From NCBI GenBank assembly GCA_903813345.2, contig CAIIXF020000002.1, positions 21,960,455 through 22,024,454 of the forward strand: a stretch of DNA of 64,000 nucleotides. The letters are read 5' to 3'. The notes under the pieces were generated by a model. It made no database searches. It was not told where the DNA came from and saw nothing but the letters and a program-made list of their open reading frames with translations. Position numbers and translations under genes: made by a program. Origin of the DNA: Owenia fusiformis. Taxonomy: Eukaryota; Annelida; Polychaeta; Sabellida; Oweniidae. Positions 23,101-35,100 of this stretch are shown one piece after another (within the stretch, counting starts at the first letter, position 1; every line of letters starts with the position of its first letter).

Positions 23101-24807
23101 TGACCTTATTTATGGACCTTCTGTGTCAACAGTAGTATTTATAAAATTTTATGATAATAAGGGTCAGATTTACATCTTTTTACATCTTGAACATCCTGTC
23201 TTTTATTATCTTCAACTTAATTTTCAATATTTTCATGACTATGAAATCCCTAATGTGAGCACACTTGCACCAAAATACCATCATTCTCTTCATGTAACTT
23301 TATTTCCTGGACAGCCTGTAACATTCTTGCTCTGTCAGAACATGCTGTAAATATGTTCGCTCTGTAACTTTCTAAATGGACACCCTGTACACAATATGTT
23401 AGTTGACACCCTGTAAACATTCTTGCTCTGTCAGAACATGCTGTAAATATGTTCGCTCTGTAACTTTCTAAATGGACACCCTGTACACAATATGTTAGTT
23501 GACACCCTGTAAACATTCTTGCTCTGTCAGAACATGCTGTAAATATGTTCGCTCTGTAACTTTCTAAATGGACACCCTGTACACAATATGTTAGTTGACA
23601 CCCTGTAAACATTCTTGCTCTGTCAGAACATGCTGTAAATATGTTCGCTCTGTAACTTTCTAAATGGACACCCTGTACACAATATGTTAGTTGACACCCT
23701 GTAAACATTCTTGCTCTGTCAGAACATGCTGTAAATATGTTTGCTCTGTAACTTTATTAATGGACACCCTGTACACAATATGTTAGTTGACACCCTGTAA
23801 ACATTCTTGCTCTAACAGAACATGCTGTAAATATGTTCGCTCTGTAACTTTCTAAATGGACACCCTGTACACAATATGTTAGTTGACACCCTGTAAACAT
23901 TCTTGCTCTGTCAGAACATGCTGTAAATATGTTTGCTCTGTAACTTTCTAAATGGACACCCTGTACACAATATGTTAGTTGACACCCTGTAAACATTCTT
24001 GCTCTGTCAGAACATGCTGTAAATATGTTCGCTCTGTAACTTTCTAAATGGACACCCTGTACACAATATGTTAGTTGACACCCTGTAAACATTCTTGCTC
24101 TGTCAGAACATGCTGTAAATATGTTTGCTCTGTAACTTTATTAATGGACACCCTGTACACAATATGTTAGTTGACACCATGTAAACATTCTTGCTCTAAC
24201 AGAACATGCTGTAAATATGTTCGCTCTGTAACTTTATTAATGGACACCCTGTACACAATATGTTAGTTGACACCCTGTAAACATTCTTGCTCTGTCAGAA
24301 CATGCTGTAAATATGTTTGCTCTGTAACTTTCTAAATGGACACCCTGTACACAATATGTTAGTTGACACCCTGTTAACATTCTTGCTCTGTCAGAACATG
24401 CTGTAAATATGTTTGCTCTGTAACTTTATTAATGGACACCCTGTACACAATATGTTAGTTGACACCCTGTAAACATTCTTGCTCTGTCAGAACATGCTGT
24501 AAATATGTTCGCTCTGTAACTTTATTAATGCACACCCTGTACACAATTTTCCTTAGTAACTTTGTTTGTTGACACCCTGTAATTTGTATCTTAATCTACT
24601 TGACACCCTGTAGACATTATTTATTTTCCTCTATTTCCCCGACACATTTTTCTGTTTTGCAGGTACCTTGAGCTAAGGAAGTTTGGATGTCCACCTCATG
24701 CAGGGTTTGGGATGGGATTTGAACGATATTTACAGAATATATTAGGACTTCAAAATATAAGAGATGTGATTCCTTTCCCAAGATGGGCTCACAATTGTAA
24801 ACTTTGA
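14142..24807 (+). CDS. NARS2: Mitochondrial asparaginyl-tRNA synthetase, 13 exons, complete
   Basis: Exons: 14142-14291, 17628-17731, 18221-18344, 18748-18891, 19243-19323, 19593-19714, 19951-20083, 20657-20761, 21186-21226, 22190-22256, 22470-22601, 22894-23018, 24663-24807. Every junction is AG/GT and keeps frame; the total is 1473 nt or 490 residues (human NARS2 is 477). Residues 1-28 are basic with no acids, as in a mitochondrial targeting peptide. The OB-fold anticodon domain includes FHINDGS (65-71). The class II catalytic core shows [11 protein letters not shown] (exon 5), motif 2 GPTFRAEN (251-258), [12 protein letters not shown] (413-424) and motif 3 GFGMGFER (457-464). By family knowledge it charges mitochondrial tRNA-Asn with asparagine. 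Exon 6 has a short Lys-rich insertion (NKKKTNGKD). An in-frame ATG at 14058 would lengthen the N-terminus; 14142 is preferred for its context and targeting peptide. Introns 1, 9 and 12 hold repeats listed separately. Confidence 0.96.
14442..16104. mobile_element. 1.66-kb foldback element with reiterated CATGACCGTG motifs (in NARS2 intron 1)
   Basis: The left end (CTATCTGTTGCAAGACTAAC then GCCTGGCGTAACCGTCACCATG) is mirrored by the right end at 16050-16104. The arms continue through CGCAAGGATCCTGCCATGAC into long arrays. Between them is a ragged series of ~36-bp units of the form GCCTGNNATGACCGTGACAATGT, written on one strand in some blocks and on the other in neighbouring blocks (14890-15140 versus 15170-15420). 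A ~400-bp AT-rich spacer (15440-15840) lacks the motif. Short open frames here are repeat artefacts. No transposase is recognisable. Confidence 0.75.
16105..16603. mobile_element. Second, shorter CATGACCGTG foldback element
   Basis: It lies directly next to the 14442-16104 element. GGCACAACCGTCACCATGTT followed by CGCAAAGATCCTGTCATGAC at the left is mirrored at 16520-16575. The centre (~16350) is AT-rich. The 20-mer CTTGCAATAGATAGCATGTG is a direct repeat at 16091-16110 and 16584-16603, so one end of each element appears shared, as after recombination or insertion of one into the end of the other. Confidence 0.7.
16641..16893. mobile_element. GTGGCGGATC repeat, copy 1
   Basis: It begins CACTGGCGGATCTGGGGGGG and continues with many GGGCC/GGCCC blocks between T-rich runs, ending in a C-run before GGTTCCCACATCCACCCC. 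It shares start and texture with 61966-62226. GTGGCGGATCC-ended repeats are common in marine invertebrate genomes; I do not assign a class. Confidence 0.6.
17164..17566 (-). mobile_element. AGATGCGAGTAG-ended element, copy 2 (inverted relative to 10182)
   Basis: It starts TAGATGCGAGTAGAAATAAT, ends CCTACTCGCATCTGAG, and the interior is the reverse complement of the 10182-10612 copy (CTTGATTTACGTCATTAAAA, CGAATCAGCCACCTGGTGGC). It lies at the end of NARS2 intron 1, about 60 bp before exon 2. Confidence 0.7.
21368..21912. mobile_element. 545-bp near-perfect palindrome in NARS2 intron 9 (GTTACCAAAACG family)
   Basis: The left arm starts CACATGCACTGGTGATCCAC and GGTTACCAAAACGAACCG; the right arm ends with its reverse complement. 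Arms of ~250 bp meet near 21640 around AACGGTTTGGGTT...CCGTTTATGTAAC. Each arm end also has an inner hairpin (AAAACGAACCGTTTT). Related fragments lie at 42640-42735 and 47490-47730. Confidence 0.8.
23296..24640. repeat. 96-bp minisatellite filling NARS2 intron 12
   Basis: About 13 copies of a 96-bp unit containing CTTGCTCTGTCAGAACATGC, TATGTTCGCTCTGTAACTTT and ACACCCTGTACACAATATGT. Since 96 is a multiple of three, a stop-free 32-codon repeat appears on the minus strand; I read it as a by-product. Two unit variants (TTTCTAAATGG / TTTATTAATGG) are interspersed, and the last copies decay before exon 13. A relic lies at 58800-58935. Confidence 0.92.
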
Positions 24808-26164
24808 AATCACAAATATAGCATGTTTTACATAATGTCTTAAAGAATGAGTGGACTAAATATAGTAATATACAATTACAAATTATACAAATACATAGTT
24901 CATGGATTCCTTCAAGAGACCGTAAATTGCTTCATTGGTGAATTGCAGAATGTTGCCAAATCAGATCTTTATCAATAACCAGTTTATAGTCACCAAGGCT
25001 AATATCCACATGTATTTGGATATCAGGCCCGTAGCCAGGATTTGCCAAGGGGGGTTCAGTTTTTGAAATATTCCAGGGGGGGTCACTTTTGACAATTTTG
25101 GTCCAAAAATGGCCAAAATCACTTAAAAGTGCCAAGAATGATAAAAAACTGCATGATTTTGAAAGAATTTTTGGCCAGGTGGGGGAACCCCCAAATGTGC
25201 TGAATATGACAAACTACATGTATTCCAATTAATATGGGAAATAGAAATTGAATTAGCCACGTCATGAATAAATACATGTAGGACCTATGGAACTTGGGAT
25301 TCAAGCATCAGATTTGGAATCATGGGCTCAGAACCTAGTAGTTGGGAGACCTTTTCAATGATGGGGAAAATGGATGATTGAAAAAATTCACTTATTTACT
25401 ACAAAATGAATTTCTTGAGGTGAGACTAGTAGGATGTCAATCCGACTTATATTTAACTTGATCTTTGATCTGAGCTTGCATGTACACTCTAATTGCGTGG
25501 GTATACATTGTATTACTGTTCGAAAATGAATCTATTTAAGAGCCACCTTAATAATGAAAACAGGTAAATAATTTCTATTTACATTATTTATTCCATATTT
25601 CAAAAGTAAAATTTTGCCAATACTGTACTGACAATGTTAAAGTGAATATAATAGTAAGGTGTATATATGTAATCCTGTTCCCAAATAACCCCAAAATGTA
25701 TTTTTACATGTACAATTACTTGTAATAAATAGACTTTGGTACAAACTTTTCTGTAAATTTCACAGTTTGAAAGATTCCTCATCAACATGACAAATTCCAA
25801 AGTAAATATACAAGTTCATGTTCTTCAATTTTAAAATGCAATAATTCACTTTTTACACCTACAATTTTTTCAACCTTTAAAAATTGCAGAAAGAATGGCT
25901 CAATTATGTCTTGTATGCTTTACCTATCATAACTACTGGCCCTTTAAGTGAATATGCATACATGTGATTGATTGATACCATGGAGATAGTAAATATAATT
26001 CACCACCAGAAGTGGTGACATATTGTTATAATCTCCCAACTTTTTTTGAGGATGGTGTTCTGTAGTTCGGCGTTTGGCATCTGTAACATTTGGCGTGTGT
26101 ATCAGGCGTTCAACGGTCAGTGTCTGTAACAAATGACAGGTGGGAACATTTTGTATATCAATTG
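24808..26164. other. Intergenic space between convergent NARS2 and decarboxylase A
   Basis: Holds both 3' untranslated regions. An AATAAA at 25267-25272 is a possible NARS2 poly(A) signal. 25027-25190 is a repeat (next entry). The stretch 25925-26165 is similar to 58960-59060 downstream of decarboxylase B, so it belongs to the duplicated block. No gene seen. Confidence 0.6.
25027..25190. mobile_element. Short GGCCCGTAGCCAGG-type repeat
   Basis: It starts GGCCCGTAGCCAGGATTTGC followed by CAAGGGGGGTT, and ends GGCCAGGTGGGGGAACCCCC. A diverged relative is at ~49010-49130 (CCGTATCCAGCTTTTGCCAA ... CCAGGGAGCTTCTTCCCCTGG). Non-coding. Confidence 0.5.
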
Positions 26165-29100
26165 TTAGGATCTGTTCAAAAATTCCTTGATGATTTTCAA
26201 AGCTTTCTTGGCATGGGCTGTATGCGTTGATATTGAATTCAGATTCAGCCTAATGTACAATTCCCCATCAATTTTGGTGGAGGACAAAAATAATCGACCA
26301 TCTTGATTTATTTTTGTCAGTAGTTCATCCAGTCCTTTATTATCCTTAGACTTCAACTGGAATGCAACAGTTGAGAGTTCTGGCACAGGTCCAACTTCAA
26401 TATCTGGAATTTTCTTCAATTCTTCGTAACAAAACATTGTTAGCGCCATCTTTTCTCTAATGCAATCCTCAAAATGAGAAGTCCCTAATAATCTCAGGGT
26501 TAGCCACAGTGGAAGAGCACGGAATGGACGGCTCAACTCCAGGGAATATTCACTCGGGCTGTAATGATCATGCTGTGTGTCTGCGAGGCAGTTCCCTTGA
26601 AAATCTAGGGTCATTGCAGCATGTAGGTAGGCCCCGTGTTTCACCAATAATGCGCATGAACCCCAAGGAAGATTCAGTCCTTTGTGAGGACTAATTATCA
26701 ATGAATCAGAAAGCTCAATCCCTAAATAATAGGAAAGCATGTTTGAGTAAACATTGTGTCCCCAAAAAGCGTTACACTTTTTGATAAGTATTTTCTCAGC
26801 AATTAATGAATCAAATATGTTAAAATTTCTATAAAGAAGCCTAAGGGTATCGCTAGAAAGTTGTACAAAATATGAAAGAGATCGTTAACCCTACTATCAC
26901 ACCAAACTAGTTCTCACTACGTTCTCGAAAACGGGCTTCAACTGTGTACGAACGGACTGGACCTACTAAGAACCGTTTGGGATCTATTTACAAACTTCAT
27001 CGAACGGGTAGGTCCTCTAGAACTTAGACAATGCTCAAAATGTTCTCGTGGTCGTCACGTTCTACAATCAGATCGAGTGACAACGTACTAACGGCGAGCT
27101 GGACGTACTACGAACGGAACCGTCGTATTTCAATCCTACTAGGGACGTTTTAACAACGAGTTGAACTGTCTGGGGACGTGTTGAGAACGAGGTAGAACTA
27201 ATTGCAAACGGGTTTAAACTGATTAAGAACGTATTTAACACTGCTTACCCTACTATCACACCAAACTAGTTCTCACTACGTTCTCGAAAACGGGCTTCAA
27301 CTGTGTACGAACGGACTGGACGTACTTAGAACCGTTTGGGGTCTATCTAAAAACTTCATCGAACGTACTCGAACGGGTAGGTCCTCTAGAACTTAGAACA
27401 TGCTCAAAATGTTCTCGTGGTCGTCACGTTCTACAATTAGAACGAGTGACAACGTACTAACGACGAGCTGGACGTACTACGAACGGAACCGTCGTACTTC
27501 AATCCTACTAGGGACGTTTTTACAACGAGTTGAACTGTCTGAGGACGTATTGAGAACGAGGTAGAACTAATTGCAAACGGGTTTAAACTGACTAAGAACG
27601 TATTAAAGACTGCTTATGAACGAGTTAGCAAAAATATAGCTATCACACCAAATAGACGGGTAGGAAGGAGGGGTTCCCATGCACCCGAAAGATGTATTTT
27701 TTTAATGTACATTTTTGTAATCCTAAAGGTCCATACTAAAGATTTTTGCATGTTCCCAGAATGAAATATTGTCCCATGGTATACATTGGCGGCCATCTTG
27801 TCGGCCATCTTGAATTTTTGAAAGAGTTGATGTTAATTATCTTAAAGTACAATAACTTCCACAGTTCTGAGAATTGAAAGCTGTAAGTGGTACCAAAATG
27901 AAGCTATTATAGTATCCTAAATTATCAGATGCAATAATTATGCAAATTGCCTCATTTGCATAAAATGTGACATCATCAATCATAATTCTTGCCTCTTTAC
28001 AACGGTATTGCATTATACCTTTCCGCCTGAGTGATCAGTCTTAGTCATTCATGAACATAAATGAATTTAAATATATAGGTACATTAATTTTGAACATATT
28101 TTCAATTGAAAGTTTTGGAAAAACATTGTCAGACACATGATTATGTAACTGAAAAGGGGCGTGGCACTTCTTGCGAAAGAATTGATGTTAATCATTTCAA
28201 AGTACAATAACTTCCACAGTTTTGAGAATTGAAAGCTGTAAGTGGTACCAAAATGAAGCTATTATAGTATCCCATATTATGAGATTAATAATTATGCAAA
28301 TAGTCTCATTTGCATAAAATGTGACATCATTAATCGTAATGTTTGCCTCTTTACAACGGCATCGCACAATACCTTCCACAGTTTTGAGAATTGAAAGCTG
28401 TAAGTGGTACTAAAATGGAGCTACCTGTATTATAATATACTTATAAAAATGCAATAATCATGCAAACTTTCCCATTTGCATAATATGTGACAATTTCTAT
28501 CATTTTTGGCTTTTTTCAATGGTAACGACCAATATCTCTCCATCTGGGTTAAAGTCTTGGTTATTCATGAGCATTTATGATTTTGAATATATAGGTACAT
28601 TAATTTTGAACATATTTGCAATCGAAATTTTGGAAAAACTATAAGAAATTAAGTGTTGACACTTCACACGATTATGTAACTGAAAAGGGGGGGGGCACTT
28701 CTTGTTCAAAATGTTACCTTCTAAACACTAATGTCAACTTCAAAGGCTGAAGCTTAGGGTGTTCCAGAATATGGCTTTTTCATGCTAGCAAGATGCAGTT
28801 CAGCCCAGATGGGCTCTTGATAGTAAAGTTTAAGCTGAAAAAATTTCGGTTCCTAAAATCGACGTTTGACCCCCCCCCCCCCCCCCTACCGACGTTTTTG
28901 CGAAAACTGGTAAAAAAGGCAAAAAACGTCATTTTCTAGCCTTACAAGGTAAAATATGAAGGATGGATATCAGAAACCTTGTCAAAATCATTAGGTTATG
29001 GTCATTATGTATTATCATACAGTTGAAAACATAGTATACCTTGTTCATTAATTATTTAACCCTTGTCTTGCCATACTTTCCCGTGTGATGTCAAATACAG

Positions 29101-32100
29101 TTGTGCATATTACAGTTGTAATAAGTAAAAAATATTGGAGTATTCATAACATGCAGGTCAATAAGTAAAAAACTTCTAATATATTCTAGGATGTAGATAA
29201 TGAGATAGCCCAGGAAGTGAAATCCTCCATACTCAGACACCAATGGTACCTCACTGAATCCCTGGTAGTCTTTGCCCTGTTTGATGATGGCCTGGATGAC
29301 ATCACACAGAAAAGTATGGCAAGACATATATTGGGAATCCAAAGACCAAATGTCTTCAACCCTGGGAAGCCAGATTTCCACACTGATATACTCATTCAGC
29401 CCAACCAAGAATTTATTGACTTTTTAGGGCCAAGATCTTGGTTGTTATTTGATCTTACAAATGGGGATACAACTTTGGCTCAATCTACCCATCAACCAGT
29501 GGGCTACACATCAAGGATATATTACATTAGCAGCTATTGTGCATAATCTGTATGTGGTTAATGACGCTGCAGAGAGGAGCGTAAAAGACATACAAGACTA
29601 CGCCAATGCTGCCCGTGATGGCACTATGAGGGCTAGAATGATTCTTGTTTCTTCCTCTCATAGGGCCAAGATCCCTGCATTCCTAAAAAATGAAATGCAG
29701 AATAATCTGTAGACATTAGACATTGTTATTATAACATGTTAGATCATTTATGAGTACATGGGTGGAACTAATTCAGTGTAAACCATTATCTAAATGAATG
29801 CATGATCACCTTATAACCAGGACTCTAAAATATGGTTTACAGTGCTAACCCTTGCAGTACCATTTATCTAATTGTTATTACCATCAGTATTACCAGTTTG
29901 ATGGAGTTTAGTAGTTAGAGATAAGCTACCATATGAATAACAGTAAAAGAGCAAATAGTTTGTTTCAAAATGTGATATATTTGCGATTTTCGCTCAAATA
30001 TTAGTAGGAAAAGGGTTAAATAATTAATGAACAAGGTATACTATGTTTTCAACTGTATGATAATACATAATGACCATAACCTAATGATTTTGACAAGGTT
30101 TCTGACATCCATCCTTCATATTTTACCTTGTAAGGCTAGAAAATGACGTTTTTTGCCGTTTTTTACCAGTTTTCGCAAAAACGTCGGTAGGGGGGGGGGG
30201 GTCAAACGTCGATTTTAGGAACCGAAATTTTTTCAGCTTAAACTTTACTATCAAGAGCCCATCTGGGCTGAACTGCATCTTGCTAGCATGAAAAAGCCAT
30301 ATTCTGGAACACCCTACTGAAGCTGCTCTGGCAGAGTCATGTAGATAGAGCTCAATGTTGCTTATTGGTGAAATGTTGGCCAAATTTTGCAGCTTGTGTG
30401 CACCGCTTACGAGTACATGATGTGTTCATTATGATAGTGTAATTCCAATATGACAGCACAATACAAGTCAGGCTATTTTATTGTCACATATGCAAAAGTC
30501 AATCTGATGAGACATGTTAGAAGTGGTAGTGGTTAATAATGCCCAGATCAAAGAAACGCAAGATAGATATTGAAGATAGGCCCAGATCAAAGTATAGGCA
30601 TCCTCAGTCTCAATCATGACGCCATCTGTATTGTCCATCAGTGGGAGCTGTAACCCAAATACTGAGTATATGATTTAATGTACGTGTCATTCAGTTGCCA
30701 TGCACTTGGGGCAGTTGGCAGTTTCTTCCTTGCCCCAAAGTCTGAGGTTTGATGGAGTTGAGACCAGGTCAAGGAAAGCTCTTAATAGGAAATTGAACTC
30801 CCCTCGGTCCATGGACTATAGGTCATTCCATTTCAAGAATTGCTGAAGTGAGGGTTCCCAGGTAATGTCGTAAATCTGGAAAGGCCACTGAAATTGGCGA
30901 GTAATGGCATAACGCCCCGATACATGACTTGAGTCAGTGGCTTTAAGCCACTTGTCCAGGTCCCTTGAGACTTCAGCTGTATTGTTCAAACCACGCAAGG
31001 TTTTGTCATAGTTCTTCTCTAGACATTTGATTCTTTTATCATGCACTGTTGGTATTTGCTTGCCCATTATTTTGAACTGCATTGGAGAAAGCTTGCCATC
31101 GACCAAAACCATGCTTCTTGACCTGGTAGGCTTTTAACTTCATGCAAGTCCAGTTTGCCATTCTTTACATAGCTAATAGAACCCATCTGGTACTCACTAC
31201 TGAACTGGTCATAATTGTGATGTCATCCATGGAAGCTCTGTATGGTAGGTGTTTTGCACCTTCATTTGCTTGTGGAACATTACACTGCATCATCCCTGCA
31301 TTTAGCAGTAGGTTCATGGATGTTACGAAGAGAACTACTGATACAGGGCAGTCTGCCACTATGCCTTTCTCCGAACTCTGCTAATAAGTGGTATAATTGC
31401 AAAATGTATTGTGCAGCTTCAAGGAGTTTGTGTTTCCCATTGTCAGATTGACTACATCTGTTGGTTTTGGTACGTGAAAGTGAACTTGTACCTCTAGTAT
31501 CAGTTGGTGAGGGACACTAGGTAGGCCTTCTGTCCAGCAAAACTACTGATTCTCTTTCTTGGCTTCCTTCACAGTTGGCTTATGCTGCTATATGTACCCC
31601 ATGATGTCTTGGGAGACCACTTTTCTGAATGCTTGGCAGGCCACTAAGAAACAACTTCGAGGCTTGACCATAATGGCCAAGAAGATCTTTCCCTCAGCAT
31701 CCAATAATGATGTCTACCTGAACTGGTTCAGTCGCTCAAATTTTAGCTCCTTTGGAATGAAGCACCTTTCCGCCAAAGTCCAATTCCTTGCTAGATTTTT
31801 TTGTTCTGGATGCTTGTTAGCAATCGCCATAGATGTATTAACAGCTTTCGGCAGTTCTTGTAGACCCTGTATGTCACACCTGTTAGACCTGAGGCTGAGC
31901 CTTCCTGATGATTGTTCTTACCTCATCAAGCTTGAAATCTGACTGGTCAAACGGTTTTGATGATAAATCTGGTGGGATGTCAATTGGAAAATTACCCAAT
32001 GGCATCTCTCGATCTGGGTCACTGTGTGCTGCCAAAGTATTTGCTTCTGATTGATCCTGCGTACATGCCATATGGGCACTCTTTGGTTCCCTAACAAATT

Positions 32101-35100
32101 TGATGTGAGCCTATAGAGATTTTTAAAGAATGTCTTCCTGGTCCCATGCTTCTCTTTTCCTGAGTGTTTCTATCTTTGGAAGAAGATGACTAAGTTGAAG
32201 TAATCTCTTAAGAAAGTTGGAGCTCTCTTGCCAGTGATGAAGCCGTCCACTAACACTGCGGGCTTCATCTCTCCTTCCCAAGAGAAGCTTTTGTCTTCTA
32301 CTTGGCCCAACACGATGGTGTTTCACAGATGTTTCCTCCACTCCTTGTCCTCGCATCTGGGATGGAAATCGTTCTAACTTGGATAAGAGGTAGCATAGTG
32401 AAGAGCTGGGCTCTGCATTCCACTTCTATTGGTTGCATAACTGCATACCACCCTCTTGTATTAGCCTCATCAAATAGGTCTTGGATTTTTAAGCTGATGA
32501 GATATTTTAGTTGGTCTTCTGAAGGTACCGTGAGCTCATTGAAGATGATGGTCCTACTGTGTTTTGACATCAGCACTGAGTTTTTGGAAGAGGTCAGATG
32601 AGAGTCCAGTCGGATGTCTTGGATAAAACATTGGACTGAGGTACAGGCTTAATACATATTGAGTTAATTATATAGCTTTAACAACTAAATACTGTGGGTA
32701 CCCATTTCAGTTCATTGCCTATCCTAAAATGATATGGGGATATGTGGTCATTCGTATCTGTACAGTACTTACTAGTAGTTCAAAAGCGATACAGCTTATA
32801 TATCTTTGGCTGAAATTTAAATGTCTGCCAAACAGACCAACAAGAATTTCTGAACAAGCTAGGAATAAGGGACATCACTGGGCTACTTTCTAAAAGTCAA
32901 AAGCTATATTTTGCACCGGGGGGTTCACTGTATATAAACCTTGACGGGGGTACCTCTTTTAACATTTGGTTAGCAATGGATCCAAATTTTAGGATCTGGA
33001 ATGAGAATGCCCCCAAAATATGACTTTTGAGGTATGACAATGGTCGGATTTTTCTACTTTGTGGTACAAGAATGGTCATGGAGAATAGGTTACCTCTCAC
33101 TTGTGGTATGGGATTGGTCTAGTTTTTACAAATGTCCTTTATTTGAGGTTGTTTAGGATCATTTCCTAAAAGTTCTGCCTTCTTCAAGGGGCTTTAGACA
33201 TTTTGCATTCCCTTGGTCTTATATTTTTGGGATATTTGGAATGGCATTAGTCCTATATTTGGACATTTGATATAGCATTGGTCTTATATTTGGATATTTG
33301 GTATGGCTTTTGGGCATTATTTGGGTTGGTATGGGAACACATTGAAATTTGACAGATTGGTATGGGAACATAATGATATCTGAGGGCTCAGCCTAGGACC
33401 CCTACGGAATTGTGTATTCAGTGAACCCCTGGGTATTTTACAAATGATACATTGACTATACAATGAGCTTGTATAATAACATTACAGATTTTCAACAAGT
33501 GCCACGCCCCTTTTCAGAACAATAATCATTTGAAAGGTCATACCTTAATTTCTGATGATGTTTTTCTAAAACTTTCAATGCAAATAGGTTCAAACTTTCA
33601 ATTGCAAATATGTTTAAAATGAATGTATACATTTGATATCTTTATATTCATGAGAGACCAAGACTGGTCACTCAGAGGAAAAGGCAATATGCATTACGTT
33701 GAAAAAGGGCAAAAATAATGATTGATGATGTCATATTTTATGCAAATATGGTAATTAACATAATTATTGTATCTTATAATATAGGATATTGTGATAGCTT
33801 CAGTTTGGTACCACGAACAGCTTTCAACTCTTAAAACTGTGGAAGTTATTGTACTTTGAAATGATTAACATCAATTCTTTCGCAAGAAGTGCCACGCCCC
33901 TTTTCAGTTACATAATCATGTGTCTGACAATGTTTTTCCAAAACTTTCAATTGCAAATATGTTCAAGATTAATGTACCTATATATTTAAATTCATTTATG
34001 TTCATGAATGACTAAGACTGATCACTCAGGTGGAAAGGTATAATGCGATACCGTTGTAAAGAGGCAAGAATTATGATTGATGATGTCACATTTTATGCAA
34101 ATGAGGCAATCTGCATAATTATTGCATCTGATAATATAGGATACTATAAAAGCTTCATTTTGGTACCACTTACAGCTTTCAATTCTCAAAACTGTGGAAG
34201 TTATTGTACTTTGAGATAATTAACACCAACTCTTTCAAAAATTCAAGATGGCCGACAAGATGGCCGCCAATGGATACCATGGGACAATATTTCATTCTGG
34301 GAACATGCAAAAATCTTTAGTATGGACCTTTAGGATTACAAAAATGTACATTAAATAAATACATCTTTCGGGTGCATGGGGACCATACCTTCCTACTAGA
34401 CTAAAACAAGTTGCCACTGCGTTCTTCAAAACTGGTTTTAAACTGTGTGCGAACGGAATGAACGTAGCTGCAACTTTCTAAGGTCTATTTACGAACTTTA
34501 TGAACGTTCTCAGACGGGAATGTGATTTTAGAATTTTGAATCGATATAAAATTCGATGGCGACCATACCGTTCTGTAATCAGGTCATGTTGACCTTCTAG
34601 ACTAAGGGACGCGTTCTACGACGTTGCACATCGACGTGGTGCGACCTGAACGAACTGCGAACGAGATGGACGTATTGAAGACTGTTTAAGAACGAAGAAG
34701 GTAATTATTTCAGACATATTTCCCGACCACAGCCAGATTGAGCCCGTATTACGATGTTTTCGTAGGACTGGCAAGAACGGGTAAGAACTAGTTTGGTGTG
34801 ATATGGGGGGTAACCCTACTATCACACCAAACTAGTTTTCACTACTTTCTCTAAAACGGGCTTCAACTGTGTACGAACGGACTGGACGTACTTAGAACCG
34901 TTTGGAGTCTATTTACAAACTTCATCGAACCTGAGACTAACATAAATTATATTACTCTCGAACGTACTCGAACGGGTAGGTCCTCTAGAGCTTAGAACAT
35001 GCTCAAAATGTTCTCGTGGTCGTCACGTTCTACAATTAGAACGAATGACAACGTACAAACGACGAGCTGGACGTACTACGAACGGAGCCGTCGTACTTCA

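Larger units (their letters stand above)
27652..34396. mobile_element. 6.7-kb inverted-repeat element with ~350-bp subterminal tandem repeats
   Basis: The left end TAGACGGGTAGGAAGG and the right end CCTTCCTACTAGACTA are inverted repeats. Homology continues inward for roughly 900 bp (CCCATGCACCCGAAAGATGT; ATGGCCGACAAGATGGCCGC). Each terminal region has two to three ~350-bp tandem units (AGTACAATAACTTCCACAG ... TAACTGAAAAGGGGCGTGGC), one truncated at 28190-28375. Inside are a second TIR element, a degenerate reverse transcriptase and another foldback repeat. No transposase was recognised, so mobility would have depended on another copy. Confidence 0.75.
27243..34811. mobile_element. TATCACACCAAAC family copy split by a 6.7-kb insertion
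   Basis: The left half 27246-27651 runs from CCCTACTATCACACCAAACT to ATAGCTATCACACCAAA. The right half 34397-34811 resumes at ACAAGTTGCCACTGCGTTC and ends AGTTTGGTGTGATATGGGGG. The uninterrupted join is visible at 35235-35280 and 40075-40130. Each whole element (~840 bp) consists of two diverged tandem halves starting TATCACACCAAAC and closes with an inverted terminus. Confidence 0.75.

Noticed and set aside
23250-24092. Long repetitive minus-strand frames with a 32-residue repeat
   Set aside because: The 96-bp satellite period is a multiple of three, so one frame stays open by chance. It lies within NARS2 intron 12 and has no independent signals.
31559-31942. 127-codon plus-strand frame
   Set aside because: It is antisense to the decayed reverse-transcriptase segment, whose minus-strand reading gives recognisable RT motifs.
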